Assembly: GCA_964564545.1 (NCBI GenBank)
Contig: CAZMBP010000051.1
Location: 13,175 to 77,174 of the forward strand
Length of the DNA: 64,000 nt
Origin: CAJQQY01 sp964564545
GTDB taxonomy: Bacteria; Bacteroidota; Bacteroidia; Chitinophagales; Saprospiraceae
Reading direction: 5' to 3'
Every line of letters starts with the position of its first letter. Within the stretch, counting starts at the first letter, position 1. The notes beneath the pieces were generated by a model. That model did not search any database. It was not told the DNA's origin and saw only the letters and a list, made by a program, of their open reading frames with translations. The position numbers and the translations under genes were made by a program. Positions 52,102 to 61,389 of this stretch are shown piece after piece.

Positions 52102-53382
52102 TTATTTTTTAATAGATTGTAGCTTGTATTTATAAAAAGGAGAAATATCTATGATAACTTTATAATCTTCTTGAATTTTTTTTCTTCCAACAACTTTCCA
52201 GCTTTCTAATTTTTCGAACCAGTTTTCTACATCAACTTTTAAATTAGGAGATCTTACATCACTCATATTAGCTTGATATAAATTAGCTTCGTTAAAAGTA
52301 GAGGAAGTTAAATCTGCTTTGGAAAGGTTTGCTCTTTCCAAATTTGCTCTCGTTAAATTTGACTCAAATAAATTAACTTCTGTTAAATCAGAATCATTTA
52401 AAAAAGTGTTACTTAAGTTAATCCACTTCAAATTTGCGTTAGTTAAATTTACTTCCTTTAAATTTGTATTGCTTAAATTTGCACTACTCAAATCAGCTTC
52501 AGCCATTATAGCAAGGTGGAAATTTGACCATTGCATATCCGCATATTGGCAAATGGATTTTTGCAAAGATGCTTTTTTCAGGTCAACCTTTTGCAAGGAT
52601 GCTTTTTCCAAAATGGCATTACTCAAATTTGCACCAACTAAAGTTGCATTGTCGAAATTCGATTCTCTCAGGTCAGTATAACTTAAATCTGCTTTAGATA
52701 AATCAACCCCTCTCAAATCTGCCCCTAAAAAAGAAGTCTTCATTTTTATTTGATAAAAAGAACTAGAATCAATATCCATTTTGGCTAACATCAACAAAAG
52801 TTGCCCTCGTTCTGGGCTCCATTTTTTTTCTGATAATTGATTGTCTTCCAAATATCTGTATGGTTCAAAGGAGTGATTTAAAGCAGCAATTCTTTCAATA
52901 ATTTCCTTGCTTAAAGTTCGTTGTGGGTTGTTTTTTAGCTCTGTATCAATTTTCTCAAAAAGGCTATTCATTAAAACTAAAGCATTACTTTTTCTAGTGG
53001 AGGCCATTAGTTCTAACTGTTCAGCACTCTGTTTGTCTACATGATGAATTTGATTTTTGGAAAATTGATTTTGCTTGAAAATAAAAAAACTACTAGCTAG
53101 GCCTCCGATTACAATTAGTATCGAAACTAAAAGCCAAAGTAGAGAATATGATTTCGAAGGATTTTCAGATGAAGGATTTTGGCGGAGAAAATTGAAGGAA
53201 GTTGTGTTTTTTTTCCAAATAGATAGAATTAAAAAAACAATTAAAAAAATCGAGAGACAAGCTATGAACCCCAGCGTAAAGGAATAGTTTTTTTCCAAAT
53301 AGGGTAATCGAAGAAAACCTAAAGTCCAACCTAAAATAGTACCTAGTCCAATACCAATTAAAATATTTCTTTTTTCTTTCAT
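52102..53382 (-). CDS. Membrane-anchored pentapeptide-repeat protein
   Basis: The 426-residue product has three membrane segments (about 8-24, 34-54 and 80-102), a charged linker (110-210) and about 28 pentapeptide repeats of the A(D/N)LXX type between residues about 215 and 375 (SFLGADLRGVDLSKADLSY; LSNTNLKEVNLTNANLKWI). The repeats should form a right-handed square beta-helix, facing the cytoplasm or periplasm depending on topology. Some soluble relatives mimic DNA and protect gyrase; membrane-fused forms have unknown roles. Its stop is only 9 bp from the stop of the convergent lipoprotein gene. Confidence 0.9.
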   Translation of the reverse strand: MKEKRNILIGIGLGTILGWTLGFLRLPYLEKNYSFTLGFIACLSIFLIVFLILSIWKKNTTSFNFLRQNPSSENPSKSYSLLWLLVSILIVIGGLASSFFIFKQNQFSKNQIHHVDKQSAEQLELMASTRKSNALVLMNSLFEKIDTELKNNPQRTLSKEIIERIAALNHSFEPYRYLEDNQLSEKKWSPERGQLLLMLAKMDIDSSSFYQIKMKTSFLGADLRGVDLSKADLSYTDLRESNFDNATLVGANLSNAILEKASLQKVDLKKASLQKSICQYADMQWSNFHLAIMAEADLSSANLSNTNLKEVNLTNANLKWINLSNTFLNDSDLTEVNLFESNLTRANLERANLSKADLTSSTFNEANLYQANMSDVRSPNLKVDVENWFEKLESWKVVGRKKIQEDYKVIIDISPFYKYKLQSIKK

Positions 53383-53442
53383 CCTTCTATTTTATAAGAG
53401 CGATAAAGTTATATGAAAATGTGGAATAATTGAATTGTCTTT

Positions 53443-53487
53443 CAAAGAAAATAATGCCTTAGCTCAGATGGACAAAAGCATTATTTT
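53443..53487 (-). terminator. Terminator of the SDR/DUF2867 gene
   Basis: On the minus strand AATAATGC (53485-53478) pairs with GCATTATT (53457-53450) around a 20-nt loop, followed by TTCTTT, just after the stop at 53500. Confidence 0.55.
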
Positions 53488-53499
53488 TTGGAAAAGTAA

Positions 53500-54954
53500 T
53501 TATTGATTTCTTCGAAACTTTATGATGTTTTCAATCATCCCATTGAAGACAAAAAAATGAAATGGTAAAACAGCGTACCAATATAATCTTCCCCAAATTC
53601 CATCAGGTCGGAATGTTGCAGTTTGTTTTAAAACATCTTTCCCTTGCTCTTTGACGATCTTAAATTCAAGCCAAGCATCACCTGGTAGAATCATCTCTGC
53701 GTAAAGTAGCAATCTTTTTTTCTCTGAATCAGCAATCATTACTCGCCAAAAATCTAAAGCATCACCAGGATAGATTTCATATTGATGAGTGCGTCCTCGT
53801 CGCAGACCAACTCCACCAATTAATTTATCCATGAATCCTCTGATACGCCATAAGATATTGCCATAATACCATCCTCGCTCTCCTCCTATGGACCATATAT
53901 TTTCTAAGATTTGTTCCTTCGCTCCATTCGGAATGGTTCGTTGTTTTTTGTCTTTAAAACATCCGAATTGAGGGACTTCCATATTTTCTTCCAAAGTTCG
54001 TTGGTCCAAACTACTTATAAAACTATCCTTCCATGACGAGACAACCATGTTCTGTTTGATCCTTTGAAAAGCCATCTCTACAGATTTTTCGTAAGAGATA
54101 TTTTTGATGTTAAGCATTTCTTGTAAATCATTATTTCTAGCAATTACATTTACTTTCATACTGTTCACTAAGTTGACTGCAAGTGGGTAGGAGGTGGAAG
54201 TTACAAAATATAACCAATAGGAAGACAATCGCGGAGTCATTACTGGAGCAGTAAAAATATAGCATTTTAGCTTACGGACTTTAGCATAACCTTGCAGCAT
54301 TTCTTTATAGGTCAAAACTTCTCGGCTGCTGATATCATAATTTTGATTATAGCATTCTTCTTTTTGTAATACCCCAGTTAGGTACTCCATTACATTTCGA
54401 ATACCAATGGGTTGACACTTGGTGTTCAACCATTTTGGTGCAATCATGATGGGTAATTTTTCCACTAAATCACGAATGATTTCGAATGATGCACTTCCTG
54501 AACCAACGATGATTCCGGCGCGTAATGCAGTCATAGCTGCTTGGCAAGAATTTAAAATAGATTCTACATTTAACCTTGATTGAAGATGGGGAGAGAGGTT
54601 TTCGTTTTCATTTACAATGCCAGTAAGGTAAATAATTTGTTGTGCAGAGGAAGCATCCATATAAGTTTTAAAATGCTCGGCACTCTGACTTTCTTTATCT
54701 TCAAAGTCACCAATCGATGCAGACATGGAATGAACCAGATAATAAGCAACATCAAACTCCTTTGGAAATTTTTTTAGATTTGGTTTCTCTAAAAAATCAA
54801 CTTCGACAACTTCTACTTTCCCCTTCCATGATTCCATAAATTCGAATCTGCTTTTATCACGTGTGCAAGCAAGTACTTGGTGACCTTGTTCGATTAAGAC
54901 AGGAAGTAGTCTTTTTCCGATATAACCAGTAGCTCCTGTAAGTAAAATTTTCAT
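53500..54954 (-). CDS. SDR-family NAD(P)-binding protein with DUF2867 domain
   Basis: The 484-residue product begins MKILLTGATGYIGKRLLPVL, an extended-SDR Rossmann loop (G-A-T-G-Y-I-G), with AYYLVHSM and TALRAGIIVGSGSASFEIIRDL typical of NmrA/atypical SDRs. From about residue 330 a DUF2867 domain follows (IWSIGGERGWYYGNILWRIRGFMDKLIGGVGLRRGR in two blocks; ALDFWRVM; ATFRPDGIWGRLYWYAVLPFH). This two-domain arrangement is a known conserved family, and the enzyme activity is unknown. Length is typical. Confidence 0.88.
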   Translation of the reverse strand: MKILLTGATGYIGKRLLPVLIEQGHQVLACTRDKSRFEFMESWKGKVEVVEVDFLEKPNLKKFPKEFDVAYYLVHSMSASIGDFEDKESQSAEHFKTYMDASSAQQIIYLTGIVNENENLSPHLQSRLNVESILNSCQAAMTALRAGIIVGSGSASFEIIRDLVEKLPIMIAPKWLNTKCQPIGIRNVMEYLTGVLQKEECYNQNYDISSREVLTYKEMLQGYAKVRKLKCYIFTAPVMTPRLSSYWLYFVTSTSYPLAVNLVNSMKVNVIARNNDLQEMLNIKNISYEKSVEMAFQRIKQNMVVSSWKDSFISSLDQRTLEENMEVPQFGCFKDKKQRTIPNGAKEQILENIWSIGGERGWYYGNILWRIRGFMDKLIGGVGLRRGRTHQYEIYPGDALDFWRVMIADSEKKRLLLYAEMILPGDAWLEFKIVKEQGKDVLKQTATFRPDGIWGRLYWYAVLPFHFFVFNGMIENIIKFRRNQ

Positions 54955-55270
54955 AAAGGTAAATTTGAAGTAAAACGACTGAACAGCTGAAGAGTTTAAG
55001 TAAAGTGAAAACTAAAAAGATTGGAGTATACAATTTTTTATCAAGATTATGATAATTGAAAACATCCCAATGGAGTACCACTAAAAATTAAATCTGTTAC
55101 GCAAGAAATATTTTCCATTTGACTTTTTGATGTTAGGAAGCATGATCTCTCCTAAAAAACAATTTCTAAAAAATATTTACGTAGCTCAATGAGTGTATTA
55201 ATCGGGCTTGTTATTTTGTATTTTACTTTGAATCAATTACATTTAGTCAATCATCTAAATAAATTTAATT
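54955..55270. other. 316-bp divergent intergenic region
   Basis: No gene, repeat or strong promoter is seen between the SDR gene and the holin-4-like gene. A weak -7-like TTTTACTTTGAA lies around 55220. Confidence 0.5.
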
Positions 55271-55597
55271 ATGGAAACCATTGTTCAAGTTATCATTACT
55301 GCTGTTGCATTTTTTGTAGGTGCTCAATTTTTAAAAGGTGTGTACATCAAGAGTTTTGTTCAGGCCATTATCGTTGCGATAGTCATTGGAATTTTAAATT
55401 ACACACTTGGGACATTATTAAAGATTGTTACTTTAGGAATTCTTTCCTTAGGAATATTCACGTGGCTATTGGATGCGATTCTAATTCAAGTTGCAGACTT
55501 TTTTCTAGAAGGTTTTGAAGTGAAAAATTTTTGGTGGGCGCTGGGATTGGCTGCAGTTGTTTCTATCGTAAGCGGGCTACTAAGTGGAGCATTTTAA
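55271..55597 (+). CDS. Phage-holin-4-type (PF04020) small membrane protein
   Basis: The 108-residue product is almost entirely hydrophobic, with four helices (about 5-20, 28-45, 50-72 and 86-106). The layout and the motif LGTLLKIVTLGILSLGIFTWLLDAI match the family called mycobacterial four-TM/phage holin 4_2. Despite the name, it is widespread in chromosomes and there is no phage gene here, so a lysis role is unlikely. Function unknown. Confidence 0.85.
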   Translation: METIVQVIITAVAFFVGAQFLKGVYIKSFVQAIIVAIVIGILNYTLGTLLKIVTLGILSLGIFTWLLDAILIQVADFFLEGFEVKNFWWALGLAAVVSIVSGLLSGAF

Positions 55598-56049
55598 AAT
55601 AAATAAAAGCTGGCCAGAGAAAGTTTATCTAGGCAGTCTCAAGCAAAGTTATTGAAGCTAAGAACCATAATTATTTACGTTGCTTTCTTTTTTTATGATC
55701 ATATCATCTTTTTGAATGGTGTCCCGCTCAGAGTCTATTGTTTTTTCTAACCCTGTTGCTACATTACCAATACCTTCATCTTTCTCACTTGGAGTTTTAT
55801 GTTCCCATACAGTTATTCCAAACAGTATTGAAAAAGTCAACAAGGCAAAAAGTACATTTAAGAGTAAATCACTTTAATTTTAAAATGATGTTGCGCACTC
55901 ACAGTATCTTCACTTTTTATCATTTTCCTGATCCTTAAATTTCAAGGATATTTATATGTTTTTTTTTATAATTAGAAAAAATCAACCATTTTTGAGAATA
56001 AATTGCATATTCAGTCTTTTAGATATTTTATCAAAAAAAAATAAATATT
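55598..56049. other. 452-bp region with one possible small gene
   Basis: The only candidate is the minus-strand small open frame at 55658-55843. No repeat or terminator of note is seen. Confidence 0.5.
55658..55843 (-). CDS. Possible small single-pass membrane protein
   Basis: The 61-codon frame starts at TTG (55843). An open frame extends eight more codons without a start. It reads as one hydrophobic helix (LLTFSILFGITVW) and then a charged, Ser/Asp/Lys-rich tail. Helix plus soluble tail is what a real small membrane protein would look like, but there is no ATG and no recognised family, so it may be a fragment or chance. Confidence 0.3.
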   Translation of the reverse strand: MLTFSILFGITVWEHKTPSEKDEGIGNVATGLEKTIDSERDTIQKDDMIIKKESNVNNYGS

Positions 56050-56346
56050 ATGAATGTAGTTATTGAAGCACCTTTTTCCATTACAGATGAGCAAGAAGTA
56101 GAAATTAAAAAAGAGGTAGAGGCATTATCCAAATACAATAGAAAAATTACCAATGCAAAAGTCTTTTTTAAAACAGATGATGGAACTACTTCCAATTCTA
56201 TTTTAGCAGAGGTACAATTACATGTACCTGGGCCGGTAATCTTTGCCTCAGATATTGCACCTCAATTTATGGACGCATTTAGTGGTGCCTTAAAAAAAGC
56301 AAAAACTCAACTATTAAAAGCAAAAGATATACGTCAAAGTCACTAA
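56050..56346 (+). CDS. HPF/RaiA-family ribosome-associated protein (short form)
   Basis: The 98-residue product has the beta-alpha-beta-beta-beta-alpha layout of hibernation-promoting factor/RaiA: VVIEAPFSITDEQEVEIKKEV, KITNAKVFFKTDDG, SILAEVQLHVPGPVIFAS, and FMDAFSGALKKAKTQLLKAKD. Family members sit in the decoding centre of the 30S subunit and silence ribosomes in stationary phase. It is a short, single-domain form. It is followed 49 bp later by an outer-membrane protein gene without a terminator between. Confidence 0.8.
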   Translation: MNVVIEAPFSITDEQEVEIKKEVEALSKYNRKITNAKVFFKTDDGTTSNSILAEVQLHVPGPVIFASDIAPQFMDAFSGALKKAKTQLLKAKDIRQSH

Positions 56347-56395
56347 AAAAATAGTGACTCGATTCATTGAAACATTTAATAAAAATCTCAAAAAC

Positions 56396-57001
56396 ATGAA
56401 AAATTTATTAATAATAATATTCTTTTCAATAACCACATCAGTTGTATTTGGTCAATTTGGAATAAAAGCAGGGCCCAATTTATCCAATATTACTAGTGAT
56501 GATGATAACGTAGAAAGCCTTGAAGCCAAAATTGGTTTTCAAGCTGGTGTTATGGTAAAACTAACCTTAAACGAATCCTTTGCTATTCAGCCTGAAGCAC
56601 TTTTCGTCCGAAAAGGATCAAGGTACAAATTCCTTGGAGCTGATGTTAAGTCAAACTTAGACTATTTGGATATTCCAGTTTTAGTTGTGCTAAAACCATT
56701 TGATTTTCCTTTACAACTTCAATTTGGACCTCAATTTTCATATCTATTAGGTACTAGTGTGAAATATGAAAATGCTCTTTTTGGAGTCAATGAAACGTAT
56801 GAAGTGGAGCGGGAGGATTTTGAAGATTATGACCTGGGGTATGCAGTTGGAGTTGGATTAAGTTTGGGAAATACAGTTCTAGATTTGCGATTCACTCAGG
56901 GGTTGAAGGAATATGAAAAAGAAACTCAAGTCGGAAATGTCACTATCCAGCCAGCTTCTAAACATTTTAATTTACAAGCATCATTAGGATTCTTCTTTTA
57001 G
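56396..57001 (+). CDS. PorT-like outer-membrane beta-barrel protein
   Basis: The product is 201 residues from ATG 56396, with a signal peptide ending FGQ (about 20). A GTG at 56354 extends the frame by 14 codons but would bury the signal peptide. It opens FGIKAGPNLSNIT and continues IGFQAGVMVKLTLNESFAIQPEALF and YLDIPVLVVLKPFDF, the PorT/outer-membrane beta-barrel family pattern. An 8-stranded barrel in the outer membrane is expected. Function unknown; related small barrels are common in Bacteroidota. Confidence 0.85.
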   Translation: MKNLLIIIFFSITTSVVFGQFGIKAGPNLSNITSDDDNVESLEAKIGFQAGVMVKLTLNESFAIQPEALFVRKGSRYKFLGADVKSNLDYLDIPVLVVLKPFDFPLQLQFGPQFSYLLGTSVKYENALFGVNETYEVEREDFEDYDLGYAVGVGLSLGNTVLDLRFTQGLKEYEKETQVGNVTIQPASKHFNLQASLGFFF

Positions 57002-57011
57002 AAAAAAATAT

Positions 57012-57175
57012 GAAGTTGTTTAAAAAGTCGTGCTGAAATCGAGCGGAAAGGCTTGTGGTTATTGGCGAAGCTCTTTTTGAGTTTCGTAGCCTTAGCTACG
57101 GGACGAAAAAAAGCTGAAGTCCAATAACCGCCATGGGTTTCGCGTAGATCAGCAAGGACTTTTTTAACAACTTCT
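57012..57175. repeat. 164-bp palindromic element, TAGCCTTAG-centre family, copy 2
   Basis: GAAGTTGTTTAAAAAGTC at the left pairs with GACTTTTTTAACAACTTC at the right, continuing inward with GCTGA/TCAGC and TGGTTATTGG/CCAATAACCG. The centre is TTTCGTAGCCTTAGCTACG followed by GGACGAAAAA. Length and centre agree with the element at 19393-19554. Confidence 0.85.
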
Positions 57176-57186
57176 ATATATATAAT

Positions 57187-57220
57187 CCCATGTTCAATAG
57201 GTTGAGCATGGGCTTTTTTT
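57187..57220 (+). terminator. Terminator after the outer-membrane protein gene
   Basis: CCCATG-TT-CAA pairs with TTG-AG-CATGGG and is followed by C and seven T. Confidence 0.8.
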
Positions 57221-57451
57221 ATGCATACAAATGTATTGTTACAAATATTACTAATCAATAAATGAAATAGGAACTCAAGTTGAAACTAATTGGATAACTT
57301 TAAAAGCGAGGCAAAAAACCGAATAAATAAAATTAAACAAAAATTAAATGAAGAGTCCTAATCAAGTAAACTAAAACTTCTAAATTGCTTCCACTTCAAA
57401 AGATGTGTAAGCATTTTTTTAAAAAATTAATTTCAAATAAACTTTTTTCAA

Positions 57452-58342
57452 ATGAATAAATTTACCGAGGACTTTCTGATACAGTTACAGTCATACTATG
57501 ATGAATTAATAGTTTTATTGCCTAAACTTACCTTAGCTATTGTAACTTTTACTATTTTATTTTTCATTGCAAATCGAAGCCGTAGAATAGTTAACGACCG
57601 ATTAATAGAACGAATGGATGATCCATTGTTAGCTCGATTTCTCGCTCGTATGGTAAAAGTCACTATCGTAGTTTTATCCTTAATGTTGGTTTTTAAAATT
57701 ATTGGCTTAGGAGATATTGCTGCGGGATTAATTACAGGAGCGAGTGTAAGTGCAGTCGTGATTGGATTTGCCTTCAAAGATATTGGAGAGAATTTCTTAG
57801 CAGGAATTATGTTAGCATTTAATCGACCATTTAGAGTAGGTGACATTGTGGAATTAGATGGGATGAAAGGGAAAGTGGTAGCACTTGATATGCGTACGAC
57901 TCACATCAAATCATTTGATGGAAAAGACATCTACATTCCCAATGCAAGTATCATCAAAAACGCTGTCCTTAATTATACCATAGATGGTTTTATGCGAAAT
58001 GATTTTGTCATAGGTCTAGATTATGGGGCAGATGTGGATGAAGCGATTAAGATAATAAAAACTGAAATGCAAAAAGTAAATGGTGTATTGCAAGATGTAA
58101 AAGCTCCTTCGGTCTATGTTAGCAATTTGAATGCAAGTACCCTCGACTTGACTGTATATTATTGGTTAGATACTTTTGATTCCAAATATTCTTCAATAAA
58201 TATTCGTACTGCTGCTATATATAATGTGCTACAAGCCTTGGATAAAGCTGGGTATTATTTGCCTGGAGATATTGTTGAGTTGAAAAATTACAACAAACAA
58301 GAAATTGTTGCAGAGTTAAAAAATAAACAGACTGCCGTTTGA
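57452..58342 (+). CDS. Small-conductance mechanosensitive channel (MscS family)
   Basis: The 296-residue product has three TM helices (about 18-42, 66-88 and 92-120). The pore helix region reads AAGLITGASVSAVVIGFAFKDIGENFLAGIML, the Gly/Ala-rich TM3 of MscS. The beta-domain follows (RPFRVGDIVELDGMKGKVVALDMRTTHIKSFDGKDIYIPNASI, in two blocks) and a C-terminal alpha/beta domain. It should open under membrane tension to release solutes during osmotic downshock. Length matches the basic MscS type. Confidence 0.95.
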   Translation: MNKFTEDFLIQLQSYYDELIVLLPKLTLAIVTFTILFFIANRSRRIVNDRLIERMDDPLLARFLARMVKVTIVVLSLMLVFKIIGLGDIAAGLITGASVSAVVIGFAFKDIGENFLAGIMLAFNRPFRVGDIVELDGMKGKVVALDMRTTHIKSFDGKDIYIPNASIIKNAVLNYTIDGFMRNDFVIGLDYGADVDEAIKIIKTEMQKVNGVLQDVKAPSVYVSNLNASTLDLTVYYWLDTFDSKYSSINIRTAAIYNVLQALDKAGYYLPGDIVELKNYNKQEIVAELKNKQTAV

Positions 58343-58650
58343 AAATAAATGATCTATATGGCTTTCCCATTAATTGTCAAAGAATCAAACTAAACCAGCT
58401 GAATTGTAGAATTCAATTTTTTAATGAATTAGACTAATCAGAGGAATATGATTTGGAATTTAGAAAGCGTTAAATATTTTTTTGAATAAACTCTAGTATA
58501 GATTTCTTAAAATTGCCCAACTTTTTGAATTAATGATTGTATTATTGTCGAAGTTGTTTAAGGACAATTTGGATAACTATCTACCTAAAAAAATGAGGGA
58601 GAAATTAAAGGCAGACATATTCAAAATTTAAAAAACTCAAAAAGCTCAAA
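58343..58650. other. 308-bp region with one possible short open frame
   Basis: Apart from the 32-codon frame at 58533-58631 nothing recognisable is seen. Confidence 0.5.
58533..58631 (+). CDS. Possible 32-residue peptide
   Basis: An ATG-started frame encodes a basic, amphipathic peptide (IVLLSKLFKDNLDNYLP then KKMREKLKADIFKI). It ends 20 bp before the tyrosine phosphatase gene. Its composition looks more like a real helix than noise, but no family is recognised and the ribosome site is not clear. Confidence 0.25.
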   Translation: MIVLLSKLFKDNLDNYLPKKMREKLKADIFKI

Positions 58651-59760
58651 ATGAAAAGAACTTCAATCGGTATCGGAATTTTCTTAACTATAATTATTGT
58701 AACATTATCTGGTTGTTTATTTCGATTTAAAAAAGTCGCACTTCCTGACCGCACTCTTGTCGAAAAAGTTTATGTTGATCGGATGGGCAATGGTGACTAC
58801 TTGTTGCAGTTTTCGACTAATGATACTTTCACCGTTTATCAAGGTACCTCATTGGAAACAATCAATTGGGAACGACCAATCCGAACAGTATCTCAAAGTT
58901 CAGTTCTTTTGCAAAATTATAATTTCGCAGTCCGTTTTTTCTTTGGTTTTGAAAATACCAGAGGGGAACGTTTCATTGCAACAGAGCGATTAATTCCCAT
59001 GGAGAATGCTTCCAACTTTCGAGACCTTGGAGGGATTCCAACTAAGGATGGGAGAGTGGTAAAATGGGGAAAGATCTATCGTTCAGGGAAGCTCAACGAT
59101 CTGTCAGACAAAGATTTAGATTACTTTAATACATTAGGTATCAATACTGTAATTGATTTTCGAGATGACATTGAAGTAGAAAAAGATAAGACTCGTTTTC
59201 CCAAAAACCGTGAAGTGAAAAGAGTTAGAACACCTATCGGAGATCGAAGCGGGAACATGCAGGCCCAACTCAAAAAACAAGTCCGTAGCGCAGATCAAGA
59301 TACCTTTGATAGTGAAAAATTTGTAGCTGATGTAATGCGACAATTCGTGGATACTTTTGCTTTTCAATATCAACCATTTTTGGATTTGGTGGCTGAAGAA
59401 GAAAATGCTCCTCTATTATATCATTGTACGGCTGGGAAAGATAGAACAGGATTGGGAACAGGATTGGTACTAGCCATGTTGGGAGTAGATAAGGAAGTAA
59501 TCTATGATGATTTTATGATGTCGAATTATTATCGAAATAAGGTGATCAATAAAACATTACGAAAATCATCTTTGGTAATTAAACAACGAGTAGTTCAACC
59601 TTTAGTAGAAGTTAAAGAATCTTATATCCAAGCGGCCTTTGATGCGATTGATGAAAAATATGGAAACATAGATAATTTTCTAGAAAAAGAATATGGCCTA
59701 GATGCTGAAAAATTGGAAGTTATTAGAGATAAATATTTGATGAACAATGATGGCAATTAA
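58651..59760 (+). CDS. Tyrosine-protein phosphatase (Y_phosphatase3 family) lipoprotein
   Basis: The 369-residue product has a lipoprotein signal (LTIIIVTLSGC22). The phosphatase domain starts ASNFRDLGGIPTKDGR and includes LYRSG-type IYRSGKL, the VIDFRDD general-acid region and the P-loop H258-C259-TAGKDRT (Cys259 nucleophile, Arg265). This matches the bacterial Y_phosphatase3/PtpB-like group. A surface or periplasmic location is unusual for a phosphotyrosine enzyme, and phosphoinositide or lipid phosphate substrates are possible. The N-terminal 120 residues form an extra beta-domain. Confidence 0.88.
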   Translation: MKRTSIGIGIFLTIIIVTLSGCLFRFKKVALPDRTLVEKVYVDRMGNGDYLLQFSTNDTFTVYQGTSLETINWERPIRTVSQSSVLLQNYNFAVRFFFGFENTRGERFIATERLIPMENASNFRDLGGIPTKDGRVVKWGKIYRSGKLNDLSDKDLDYFNTLGINTVIDFRDDIEVEKDKTRFPKNREVKRVRTPIGDRSGNMQAQLKKQVRSADQDTFDSEKFVADVMRQFVDTFAFQYQPFLDLVAEEENAPLLYHCTAGKDRTGLGTGLVLAMLGVDKEVIYDDFMMSNYYRNKVINKTLRKSSLVIKQRVVQPLVEVKESYIQAAFDAIDEKYGNIDNFLEKEYGLDAEKLEVIRDKYLMNNDGN

Positions 59761-59900
59761 AAAAAAATAGAGTAGTCTGAGCAGTAATAAAAAATTGAAG
59801 GGAAAATAAGTAGGATTTACTTTTTTCAAAATCATTTTCCAAAACTTTTTACATTCGTTATCTTTAGAGAAGATTACAAACCTTTGAATATCAACTTCAC

Positions 59901-61271
59901 ATGAGTATCGAAATCACCAACCCATTTAAAGGAAAGCTTATCCAGTCATATAAATCAATGGGCAAAAAAGAAATCAATCAAGCCATTGAAAAATCTCATG
60001 AGCAACATTTGTCATGGAAAGAAAAGTCCATAAGTTATCGAGCTAGCTTAATGCGAAAAGTAGCACAGGTACTGTTACAAGGTAAAGTTGAATATGCTAA
60101 GATCATGACTATTGAGATGGGGAAACCGCTCAAAGAGGCGATTTCTGAAATTGAAAAATGTGCTTGGGTGTGCAATTATTATGCTGATTCTGCTGGCGGT
60201 TTTTTAAAGAAAAAAGTAATCAAAACAGAAGCTTTCAAAAGTTTCATTTGCTATGATCCACTCGGAGTTATCCTTGCAGTAATGCCATGGAATTTTCCCT
60301 TTTGGCAAGTCTTTCGATTTGCCGCGCCAACCTTGATGGCAGGAAATGGAGCGGTTTTAAAGCATGCTTCAAATGTACCTAGGAGTGCACTAGTTATTCA
60401 AGATGTTTTTGAAAGAGCGGGTTTTCCCAAAGGACTTTTCAAAACTCTCTTGGTAGGTAGTAAAGCGGTGAAAGGAATTATTGAACATGAAAAAATAAAA
60501 GCTGTTACGCTCACCGGTAGCGGTCCAGCAGGAAGTGCAGTAGCTGGTATTGCTGGAAAAAATATTAAAAAGACGGTTTTAGAATTAGGAGGAAGTGATG
60601 CTTATGTAATTCTTGAAGATGCTGATTTGGATGAGGCTGTGGAAGCCTGTGTGACTAGTCGATTATTAAATTCAGGACAAAGTTGCATTGGTGCAAAGCG
60701 ATTTATCGTTGTCGAAAAAATATATGATGATTTTTTGAAAAAGTTCAAAAATAAAATGAAGACTAAAAAAATGGGAGATCCAATGAAAGAGGATACTGAT
60801 ATTGGTCCCATGGCAAGATTTGATCTTCGAGATGAGTTGCATAATCAAGTAAATCAAAGTGTCAAGCAAGGAGCAAAGGTTATTCTAGGAGGTAAAATTC
60901 CTCGCAATCGAAAAGGGGCATTCTACCCACCCACCATTTTAGTTAATGTCAAAAGAGGGATGCCTGCATATGACGATGAACTTTTTGGGCCAGTTGCTTC
61001 GGTCATAAAAGTAGCTGATCAAGCAGAAGCAATTGAAATAGCTAATGATTCTAGGTTTGGATTAGGAGCAGCTGTTTTTACTCAGGATAGAAAATTGGGG
61101 GAATATATTGCGATGAAAAAGTTGGAAGCAGGAGCTTGTTTCGTTAATGCCTTTGTACGTTCTGATCCAAGACTACCCTTTGGAGGAATCAAAACAAGTG
61201 GCTATGGTAGAGAATTATCGAAGGATGGGATTCTTGAATTTGTAAATGCTAAAACTGTTTATATAAAGTAG
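59901..61271 (+). CDS. NAD(P)-dependent aldehyde dehydrogenase, succinate-semialdehyde type
   Basis: The 456-residue product has all aldehyde dehydrogenase residues: Asn131 (MPWNFPF), Glu228 (LELGGSD) and Cys262 (NSGQSCIGAKR). The short N-terminus (NPFKGKLIQSYKSMGKKEI) and the DPLGVILAVMPWNFPFWQVF block match the Sad/YneI-GabD1 group, usually succinate-semialdehyde dehydrogenases. It would feed succinate into the TCA cycle, in line with the acetate and PEP enzymes in the window. A near-consensus -7 box (TATCTTTA, 59859) lies upstream. Confidence 0.92.
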   Translation: MSIEITNPFKGKLIQSYKSMGKKEINQAIEKSHEQHLSWKEKSISYRASLMRKVAQVLLQGKVEYAKIMTIEMGKPLKEAISEIEKCAWVCNYYADSAGGFLKKKVIKTEAFKSFICYDPLGVILAVMPWNFPFWQVFRFAAPTLMAGNGAVLKHASNVPRSALVIQDVFERAGFPKGLFKTLLVGSKAVKGIIEHEKIKAVTLTGSGPAGSAVAGIAGKNIKKTVLELGGSDAYVILEDADLDEAVEACVTSRLLNSGQSCIGAKRFIVVEKIYDDFLKKFKNKMKTKKMGDPMKEDTDIGPMARFDLRDELHNQVNQSVKQGAKVILGGKIPRNRKGAFYPPTILVNVKRGMPAYDDELFGPVASVIKVADQAEAIEIANDSRFGLGAAVFTQDRKLGEYIAMKKLEAGACFVNAFVRSDPRLPFGGIKTSGYGRELSKDGILEFVNAKTVYIK

Positions 61272-61389
61272 AATGAATTTTATTCGTTTTATGTTTTTCA
61301 TACAGCTTCATTTAGTACTCAATTGGATCTTAGAGCTATTGATTAGTTTGAAACAGGTTTTCGAGATTTCGAGAATTTTTTTCAAATTA

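Larger units (their letters stand above)
57002..57451. other. 450-bp region with palindrome and terminator
   Basis: The region holds the 164-bp palindrome (57012-57175) and a terminator (57187-57220). The remaining 230 bp before the MscS gene are AT-rich and show no feature. Confidence 0.6.

Noticed and set aside
52319..52681. 120-codon repetitive frame opposite the pentapeptide repeats
   Set aside because: It is the antisense reading of the ALxxx repeat array (KFALVKF pattern) and has no start signals of its own.
55271..55597. Prophage or lysis module suggested by the holin-like protein
   Set aside because: No endolysin, structural or integrase gene is near. The PF04020 family is common in chromosomes without phage.
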